Positions 56,495 through 64,000 of a stretch of DNA of 64,000 nucleotides are shown one piece after another. The notes under the pieces are model-generated. The model made no database searches. It was given only the letters and a program-made list of their open reading frames with translations, and was not told where the DNA came from. This DNA is from Alnus glutinosa (taxonomy: Eukaryota; Streptophyta; Magnoliopsida; Fagales; Betulaceae). Each line of letters begins with the position of its first letter. The first letter of the stretch is position 1. The translations under genes and the position numbers were made by a program. The stretch is taken from NCBI RefSeq assembly GCF_958979055.1, contig NC_084895.1, forward strand, positions 20,878,501 to 20,942,500, given 5' to 3'.

Positions 56495-58469
56495 GTCCTT
56501 CACGAACTTCCTCTTCAAATCTCTCTTCTTTGCGCTCTTTCTCATTGTTCTCCCGCTGTTCCCTTCACAAGCTCCCGAATTTGTCAGCCAAACCATTGTT
56601 GCCAAGTTCTGGGAGCTTATTCACGTTCTCTTCATTGGCATTGCCGTATCTTATGGCTTGTTTGGTAGAAGAAAGGTCGATGTGGGCATAGAAGAAACTC
56701 ACTCAAGTTTCGATACTTCACAGTCTTATGTGTCTAGCATGTTTAATGTTTCTTCTATTTTCGAAGATGGGTTTGAAAATCCATGTGGGTCTGATGAAAA
56801 GAGAGTCATTCATAGTTGGAATAATCAGTTTGTTGAAAGTGAGGATTTTGTTGTATGTGGTGGTGTTGAGGAACAGCACAAACCCAAATTTTCGATGTCT
56901 GAAAATGGTTTTGAAAACCCATATGGGTGTGATCAGAACAATGTGGCGCAGGCTTGGAATTCTCAGTACTTTCAGGGTGAACCCATGGTTGTATTGGCTC
57001 AACAAAATTATGGTCTTGATGAATTGGGTAAACCTGTATCTGTAATCGATAATAAGCCGTTGGGATTGCCCATTCGGAGCTTGAAATCGACGGCGAGAGA
57101 GCTAGATAGTCCTGAGTTTATTAATGGAAGTGAGTCTGGGAACTCAGGTTCAAAGGGTTCATCTAAGAGTTCTGATAGAAGTAAAAGTGGGGATTTTGGA
57201 GATTTAGGTCCTGTGAATTTGGAACAGAAATTCCATGAAGCAGCTGCTGCAGCATCAGCACCTTCCCCAATTCCATGGCGTTCGAGATCTAGAAGGATGG
57301 AAATGAGAGAGAAAGTGGGGGCTGCTAGTCGCCCTTCACATTTTAGGCCTCTCTCGGTTGATGAAACTCAATTTGAGTCGCTCAAATCGCGGTCTTTTAG
57401 GTCCACAGGATCTTTCTCATCCCAAAATAGTTCAATCTCTCCCTCAAATTCTATTTCCTCAGATTTACTGAACTCGAGTATGGAAGATTTGGGAGAAAAG
57501 AAGAGTTCTCACGGGCCTTCTCCCGAGGCTTCACCATCACCACCAAAACCAACAAATGGCAAGGCTTCATTGAATGGATTGCATTCTCGGCATTATAGCA
57601 TTGGTTCAATGTCTAGAAAGGATGCCTCGAGAAGCTCTGAAAACGAGTCAAAGGAATGGAGTAAGAGTAGAAGAGAGGATCCACTGGGTGGTGAAGATAA
57701 CAGGATGGATTGCATCCTGTTATCTCCCGAGGCTTCACCATCACCACCAAAACCAACAAATGTCAAGGCTTCATTGAATGGATTGCATTCTCGGCATTAT
57801 AGCATTGGTTCAATATCTAGAAAGGATGCCTCGAGAAGCTCTGAAAACGAGTCAAAGGAATGGAGTAAGAGTAGAAGAGAGGATCCACTGGGTGGTGAAG
57901 ATAACAGGATGGATTCTTTGAAATTGAATATGAATCCGGCAAGCCTCACAAAAGCTCCGCCCAGGGGAAAATCAGTGAGAACAATTAGATCTAGTGGACT
58001 GACTGCAGGAGCAATGAAAAAGGAAGAGATATTGCAAAACCAAATTGATGACAAGAGCAAAAAGACACGTGAAAATTTGAAGGAAGCATACATGAGGAAA
58101 GATAAAACGAAACTTGGACTTGATAGTCTGATGATCGACACCAGCAAGCAAAATCTTGATTATTTCTCTCCTCCTCCTATTCCTAAGGCAACATTCTCAA
58201 AGTATCACAAGAAGGAAAAGGAAGAATTTCATGAGAATGTAGCTGTAGGGTTTGAAGAAAACTCAGATACTGAGGCTGGAAATTTTCAAGAAAGCTCGGA
58301 TGAATATGATGTCTCTGGCTCTGTCAATGATGCAGGACCAGACTCTGATGAGGTTGATAAGAAGGCTGGTGAGTTTATTGCTAAGTTTAGAGAGCAGATT
58401 ATGCTTCAGAAAATGGCATCAATTGAAAGATCAAGAGGACCACATGAAGGTGGAAACTATTTTAGGTGA
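56406..58469 (+). CDS. DUF4408/DUF761 membrane-anchored protein with internal tandem repeat
   Basis: Single uninterrupted frame, 687 aa, no intron. The N-terminus carries two hydrophobic segments (about 35-52 and 70-86) in the DUF4408 position. The long middle is Ser/Pro/Lys-rich and probably disordered. The C-terminal DUF761 motif (EVDKKAGEFIAKFREQI, 649-665) is the signature of the cotton-fibre-expressed-protein family. Function is poorly known: membrane-associated proteins, some linked to growth and stress. Two older imperfect repeats share GFENPxGxD (about 121 and 172). Residues from 372 and from 440 are a recent, nearly identical duplication with a 68-residue period, so the protein is longer than its single-copy ancestor. 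The start fits the hydrophobic N-terminus and has G at +4. Confidence 0.9.
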   Translation: MADSSPYTKTHIPFSELNSPIQPKPKCRGKSFTNFLFKSLFFALFLIVLPLFPSQAPEFVSQTIVAKFWELIHVLFIGIAVSYGLFGRRKVDVGIEETHSSFDTSQSYVSSMFNVSSIFEDGFENPCGSDEKRVIHSWNNQFVESEDFVVCGGVEEQHKPKFSMSENGFENPYGCDQNNVAQAWNSQYFQGEPMVVLAQQNYGLDELGKPVSVIDNKPLGLPIRSLKSTARELDSPEFINGSESGNSGSKGSSKSSDRSKSGDFGDLGPVNLEQKFHEAAAAASAPSPIPWRSRSRRMEMREKVGAASRPSHFRPLSVDETQFESLKSRSFRSTGSFSSQNSSISPSNSISSDLLNSSMEDLGEKKSSHGPSPEASPSPPKPTNGKASLNGLHSRHYSIGSMSRKDASRSSENESKEWSKSRREDPLGGEDNRMDCILLSPEASPSPPKPTNVKASLNGLHSRHYSIGSISRKDASRSSENESKEWSKSRREDPLGGEDNRMDSLKLNMNPASLTKAPPRGKSVRTIRSSGLTAGAMKKEEILQNQIDDKSKKTRENLKEAYMRKDKTKLGLDSLMIDTSKQNLDYFSPPPIPKATFSKYHKKEKEEFHENVAVGFEENSDTEAGNFQESSDEYDVSGSVNDAGPDSDEVDKKAGEFIAKFREQIMLQKMASIERSRGPHEGGNYFR
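57519..57915 (+). repeat. Recent in-frame 204-bp tandem duplication with inverted filler
   Basis: 57519-57711 and 57723-57915 are 193-bp copies with two visible mismatches, both missense (GGC/GTC, Gly to Val; ATG/ATA, Met to Ile). An 11-bp spacer (57712-57722) joins them. The spacer plus neighbours gives GATAACAGGATG (57696-57707) and CATCCTGTTATC (57713-57724), a perfect 12-bp inverted repeat with a 5-bp loop. Confidence 0.92.
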
Positions 58470-61133
58470 TATATAAGCTTATGCTGCTATATGGATTTCT
58501 ACCAAGGGGGATACGAAGTCCATGGCTCTTCATATAATATTCTTTTCATCTTGGTCTCTTATCAATATATGCTTTTTATTTCTATTACACTTGGGTGTTC
58601 ATGTAGCTACAATTATATGTGGCGGAGAGCCTTTATTATATCTATCAACTTTTTGGGGAAAGAAAACATTGTTATGTCTTCATCTTTGTAATGGCATTGT
58701 CATACCTTCTCATCATGCTGCACAGGCATATTCGATGAAAAGATGTCATAAATATTGCATTGATCAGCACCACTACAGAATTTTGTTGTTCACTTTTGCT
58801 GTAACTTCCATTGGTATGTTTTTGTACCTATGTGCGGATGGATATGGATACATAATCCACATACAAAATAGTTATTGATAACTAGCTACAACATTGTATC
58901 TATGAGATTATATTGGCTAGCTCATAATAATCATGTAGCATTTTAGTTTGTATTAATGAGTTGTTTGTACTAAATCCTTTTTCATAAGATTTGATAAAGG
59001 CGGAGCCCATTTTCCCCTTTGATGTCGTTTCGGTAAAATGAATTTTGCTTGAAACAGAATTTCATAATCTTAAATTGGCAATGCTAAGTGGTTAGTATTG
59101 TATTGGCTATGCAAAGTAGAATAGATTAGATCTTAGTGAATGGTGAGATCTTTAATAAAGGTAAATCTTTTTTGCTTATATATTTTTCATGCACAAAGCC
59201 TAGTAGTCATTTTTGTTATGAGAATTTCTTTCAAAATGATCACTTCCTAAATATATTGTAAGGATCATCAAATGGGTTAAGTTGCAGGTCGTGTACCCAT
59301 TGGTGGAAACATGGGGTGTAGGATGCTTCCATTACCTTATTTGCATTTCTTGCCCAACCATTCTAGCACATAATTTCCTTTTTGTTGAGTTTGCATGAAG
59401 CTTCTATATGCAAGATGGGGATGCCTAAGACTTGTCAACGGCAAAAGCACAAGGAGAAAAGTTGGTCAGATGTTGGTTGTGTGTATGGATGAGGGCAAAT
59501 GCAACTTCCAGATACTCTCATTGATAGTTTGAAATTCCCTATTTGATAGGACATTATTCTCCACTTTTATACATATATTTTCTCTCTCTCTCTCTCTATT
59601 CTTTTTTTTTTTTTTAAAAAAAAACTTTTTATGGCCACTTCCTGGAAATGTTTTATGCTGTGGTCAAAGTAGTCAGAATACTGAAACTCTTCAAGTCTAA
59701 TGTATGATAATAGAAATTTGAGATTTATTATATTTGGAAAATGATTTTTACATAACTTAAATGTATAATTCTTACACAACTCAAGACACATTGGTAAAAC
59801 TCATGCATGGTGGGACTCATTTGCATGGCTCCCACCAATGTATCTTGAGTTGTGTAAGACATATGCATGGGTCCTATTAATGTGTCTTGAGTTGTGCATT
59901 TTCATTTGAATTGTGCAACAAACTCATCCCATTCGGTTTTGTGCTTGGCTTGCATATATGGAAGGTTAGAATCTACACTGTGGCTGATCAATGGGGTGAG
60001 TCTTGGTGTTGACATTATGGTTTGTGATGAGTGATCACACCATAATCGTGTGCACCGTCGCACACCAAATTCACTTCATAGAAATGATGAAAGGCTCCCA
60101 TTGGCGATGTCTCTTCAAGTAGAAGAGACAACTCCTTGAAGAAACAAGGTAAAATATACTAAAATTCTTTGGCATCTATTGTGAAGAGGAGGTACCATTT
60201 CTAATACCCCATTCTAAATTAGAATTAAGAATCCATGATGTTACTATTTTTCAATTTTTTGCAATGTCAATCTTCTTATTCAAACTCAATGTTAAATCAA
60301 ACGATTGATGAGTAAACTGTCCCTCAAACTTTTAAGATGTTTATAAAATTATAAAAATACATTAATTTAATAATTAAAAAAAAAAAAAAAAAAAAACTCA
60401 AGTGGTGGGTCAGATTTTTCCATTTTTTTAGAAATGGGGTATTTTGAAAATTTCACATTTTTTGTTAAGATTTAATGTAAAATTTGGACGGAGGGTTGAC
60501 ATTGCAAAAAATTGAAAGATGGTGATTCTAAATTGATATTTTTAAAAGTTTAAGGGTATAATTAAAAAAGTGATGAAAAATCAGAAGTAGTTATCCACTT
60601 AACTCGGTCGCTTAATTCTCCATAGAAACCGTGTTTGGATTCTCCAATATCGAAATTTGTAACAAGACCTGACATTATGTTCTAATATTGAGCTAAAAAG
60701 GTCTTACATCCTAAACTATTCAAAATTGGTTTATTTTTTGGTCATCGAACGTTCGGCCATTTCTGGCCGAACGTTATATCTCGATGTCGAATGTTCAGTC
60801 AGGGAGGATCGAACGTTTAGTTCAGGTAAAAAAAAATTATGAACCAAAATAATTTTTTTTTTTTTAAAAGAAAAAACTACTTTTTAAAACCATTATTAAA
60901 CAGAGCCCATTGTTTACGGGATGCTTGTCGTATCTGACAAACCCAAATAAAATCCAATGGTGGGGTTTAAATGAGAATACAAGAAACGACAGGGACTCCT
61001 TTGATATTTTCCCTGTTCAAGCAACTGAGGATAACATTACATTCACCGGAAACGGCTAATTCTCTCCACTGACCACTCTTCTGGTCAACATTTATATGCC
61101 GGAAAGCTTAAGCTTAAATTCCCCACAGAAGCC
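58470..61133. other. 3' region of the DUF761 gene and intergenic DNA
   Basis: The first roughly 500 bp is probably 3' UTR; a 118-codon frame at 58522-58878 there has no known domain. A hairpin with 26-bp arms lies at 59770-59859. Around 60240-60600 a palindromic AT-rich repeat has GCAATGTCAA on the left and TTGACATTGC on the right. The promoter of FKBP20-2 must lie in the last few hundred bases; no TATA box stands out. Confidence 0.45.
59770..59859. repeat. 26-bp-arm hairpin, probable MITE remnant
   Basis: TCTTACACAACTCAAGACAC begins the left arm at 59770. The right arm (59834-59859) is its complement with one mismatch and the loop is 38 bp. A third partial copy of the arm follows near 59880-59899. 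Confidence 0.75.
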
Positions 61134-64000
61134 ATGCTGCTAACTTCCTCAACTCCCTCTTTCATGTCCAAGCCTTCCCTTCCTTGTAAGTCTCTCTCTC
61201 TCTCTCTCTCTAGAATGAAATGGGTTCTGGAAATCTTTTTTTTTTTTTTTTTTAGGGACTTTGCTTTAATCTAAAATGATCTTCCTCTACGGGCAATGTA
61301 ATGATTCATGGGTCATTCAGCCACGGCCTCTTCGTATCTTGTTTCCACAAAACCATGCGGTGCTTGATTGACTGCCTCATTTTCGCTTTATCAGTTGGAG
61401 CTTAGCTGGGTAGTGATGGAATTTGGGTAGCTTTTGTCTGTCTTCTTGTATCATGTTGGTCTTTATATTTCCAAGTTCTCAATAATTTCCTCATACATAA
61501 GAAATATGACAACATGAAACATGAGTACTTTTGCATCATGTTGGTCTTATTGATAGCTTCCTGCTGAAATTGGTTCTCTAGATTGGAGAAATCTATGGTT
61601 TGTAATCAAAGGGGCTACTCTTTATTGGTATATTTCCTATTAAGCTCTTTTATTTTGTTTATTGACAGAATTATTTGAGAAGCCAGTACTAAGATTATAG
61701 CTTTTGATACTTCCATTGTTCTTTTATGGAAAACTCTGGCTTATTATTTGTTTTGTGCTAGAAATTTTTCTACATAAAATGACTTATTTACATTCTTATA
61801 ATCACTTGAGAATCAGGATTCACCATATAACTATCATGTCTTTGCACAATCATTACTATTTCATTCAAAAGCAGAAGAAATGGAGGAAAATAAGAAAGTT
61901 GTTGGATTCTTTCAACTTATTGGGATTAGAATGTTTGCTGTAAGGAGATTCTGAAATTTCCTTCCTAATCAAAGGGACTGGTAAATTACCAGTTATTTCA
62001 AAACCTTAAGCTTATGGAAAATACTTAATTCAATCATTTAGTAAATGTTTTAATACATGTAGGACCAGACAACACTTGAAATGTTTTAATGGAAATGGAA
62101 GGTAAACCATAAAAAAAAATTGAGAATTTAATCAACTAATTAATATTCTAATAAGCATCAGTATAATTATTCTTCAACTCCTTCACCATCTTTGTCTACC
62201 GAAATAAAGAACACAAAAGATTCTAATCTCTTTATCAATATATCCCACACTCTGTGGCAGACAGAACCCTTTCAACAAGGACCATGCTACGAACTTTCTG
62301 TACGCAGAAAAAGCAAATTATGCGTTGCTGCTCAATTCACAACTTCAAAGATGAAAGGTGAGACTTTATTGAATTGATTGATGGATTTCAGTAGTTTTTG
62401 TTACTTAATTTTTTTTTTCTTTTCTTCTAAAACAGAAGAAGAAAAAGTTGCTTATGACAATTTTATTTTTAAGTATCCAGCTCCCATAATGGTTATATAT
62501 CATACAGTGACGAGAATTTAAGACGGAGGCTTCTCCTATTTGTTTCTGTCACAACAACCTTGTTTCCAACTTTGCCTTCTTCTGGAAAGACAAAGAGTAC
62601 GAATCCATATGATGAAAAACGCTTGCTAGAACAAAATAAGCGGATACAGAAAGAGAACAATGCACCTGAAGAGTTTCCAAGTTTTGTTAGAGAAGGTTTG
62701 TGTCATGGTTTTATTGTGAATCCATTAAATCTTATTATGTGTTATGCTTTAAATAATTGATCTAGTGAAATGCTACCCTGTCAAACCTAATAGTATGAGG
62801 TGGCTTCGCTTAATATCCTGTGTCATAACAAATTTTCAAGTGCAATTACACACACACACACTCTCTCTCTTTATCTCTTTCTGCTTTCTCTGTCACAACT
62901 CTTTGTAATTATTATCTTAACAATTCCTGGAATCAACATGCATGTTTGAATAATTGTTTCAGGTTTCCAAGTCAAGGTAGTAGCATCAGAAAACTATATC
63001 AAATGTGATTCAGGGCTTATATATCGGGATTTTGAAGTTGGTAAAGGTGATTGCCCAAAGGATGGTCAGCAGGTTTTTATTTCATTGTCTTTGATGGCTA
63101 TGGGATTTTAAGGATTTTTAAGGAATATGTGATTTGAAGGATGCATATTTGAAGGATGCATATATGTTTTGAAAATTTTCTCTTCCAATCCTACCCTGAA
63201 CCCTGACTTGAGGTCTTTGCAGGTGACTTTTCACTATGTTGGCTATAATGAGTCGGGCCGCCGTATTGACAGCACTTACCTACAGGGTACCCCTGCCAAA
63301 ATCCGCTTGGGAAACAATGCATTGGTCCCAGGTGAGATGAGAAATTAATTCTGAACATCTTGATAAAGTTGTTTGCTTTCTTCTTTACGCCAGCCTGCCA
63401 CAGGTTAAAAGTAAAAATGGGAGTAGCTAAGCTACGTAATTGTATGCAGGATTTGAGCAAGGTATTAAAGACATGCGACCTGGGGGAAAGAGAAGAATAA
63501 TTATTCCACCAGAACTTGGACCCCCGGTTAGTTTCTCAAATCTCTGATTTCCTTTCATTTTTTTTTTAAAAAAAATATATATTTGTAAATTGGCCTTGTT
63601 CAGGTAGAATTGGCATTTAGCTTAACAGTTCCAGTACCCCAACAGACACACACACACTCTTTGAATTGAGTTTTTGAGAAACTTTGAAGGATTGGAGAAA
63701 ATGCAGCTTTGGACAAATATGATTTTTGGTGTTATGGGTCCAGCTTGGGTCATGATTTGCAGTAGAGACATTAATATAATCATGTTAACTGACCAAGAAA
63801 CGATTGCTTTAGTTTTCTTCTTGTCCTGCCTTGTAACTAAATTTTGATAGAATGATCCTCCAAGATGTTTGCCACCCATCCAGAATATAGGCACATCTCT
63901 AGATTCAAATTAATGCTTCCCCCTCTTTCTTAACTGGAGTTGGAATTTTTGAAAACGCTTAAGAGTCCGTTTGGGTTTGCGACTTTCAAAACGTGCGATT
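61134..64000 (+). CDS. FKBP20-2: FKBP20-2-like chloroplast-lumen peptidyl-prolyl isomerase (3' end outside window)
   Basis: Exons seen: 61134-61185, 62220-62357 (acceptor least certain), 62474-62695, 62963-63072, 63223-63331, 63450-63526; about 236 aa before the last donor, the final exon lying beyond the window. The Ser/Thr-rich start (MLLTSSTPSF) fits a plastid transit peptide. RRRLLLFVSVTTTLFP (80-95) is a twin-arginine plus hydrophobic segment, as on thylakoid-lumen proteins imported by the Tat route. The FKBP domain follows: CDSGLIYRDFEVGKGD, VTFHYVGYNESGRRIDSTY, PGFEQGIKDMRPGGKRR and IIPPELGPP. The family isomerises Xaa-Pro bonds; Arabidopsis FKBP20-2 is linked to photosystem II supercomplex assembly. 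At the active-site Trp position of FKBP12 there is Phe (GFEQG), which may lower activity. Confidence 0.9.
63963..64000. mobile_element. PIF/Harbinger-like MITE, copy 7 (cut by window edge)
   Basis: TAA (63960-63962) is followed by GAGTCCGTTTGGGTTTGCGA, the family terminus. The rest is outside the window. Confidence 0.6.

Noticed and set aside
58522..58878. 118-codon hydrophobic frame after the DUF761 stop
   Set aside because: Position and AT-rich composition fit 3' UTR; hydrophobicity is expected from T-rich DNA.
62192..62219. Upstream extension of FKBP20-2 exon 2
   Set aside because: Open, but the phase does not join exon 1; the acceptor before 62220 keeps the frame. cDNA would settle it.

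Overview
This window is nuclear DNA from a dicot plant, most likely a woody rosid (lineage is inferred). The evidence is intron-rich genes with GT-AG junctions, plant-specific families (HD-Zip II, a plastid FKBP20-2-type FKBP, DUF4408/DUF761), AT-rich intergenic DNA, and many short non-autonomous transposons with readable target-site duplications (TSDs). I found no rRNA, tRNA, CRISPR array or intact autonomous transposon coding region.

Six protein genes can be assembled exon by exon. (1) 11595-17766 (+): a three-KH-domain RNA-binding protein, 8 exons, 352 aa. (2) 26989-21204 (-): AATF/Bfr2 (TRAUB family), a ribosome-biogenesis factor, 13 exons, 388 aa, convergent with gene 1. (3) 40156-42243 (+): HD-Zip class II transcription factor of the HAT1/HAT2/HAT4 clade, 4 exons, 309 aa. 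(4) 50324-46664 (-): ARPC5A, smallest subunit of the Arp2/3 complex, 4 exons, 135 aa, convergent with gene 3. (5) 56406-58469 (+): an intronless 687-aa DUF4408/DUF761 protein. (6) 61134 to beyond 63526 (+): FKBP20-2-like lumenal immunophilin, cut by the right window edge. The genes are functionally unrelated, as is usual for a plant chromosome arm, and form no operon-like unit.

Layout: 1-1536 is the right part of a CACTA-type element with two nested MITEs. 1537-11030 is a transposon nest dominated by a direct duplication (block A 1537-4242, block B 6690-10394); block B carries an extra 1153-bp element whose empty site is preserved in block A. 11.5-18.6 kb is the KH gene; 21.2-27.0 kb AATF; 27.3-40.1 kb a gene-poor interval rich in transposons and G-boxes upstream of the HD-Zip gene; 40.1-42.3 kb HD-Zip II; 42.3-46.6 kb repeats; 46.6-50.3 kb ARPC5A; 50.3-56.1 kb repeats; 56.1-58.9 kb the DUF761 gene; 61.1 kb to the end FKBP20-2.

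The most interesting structure is the transposon record. At least six MITE or MULE insertions carry perfect or near-perfect 9-bp TSDs, two hAT-like elements carry 8-bp TSDs, a PIF/Harbinger-like MITE family is present in about seven copies with TAA/TTA TSDs, and a SINE-like insertion has a perfect 19-bp TSD. A second highlight is a recent in-frame 204-bp tandem duplication in the DUF761 gene whose junction carries an 11-bp inverted filler, forming a perfect 12-bp stem.
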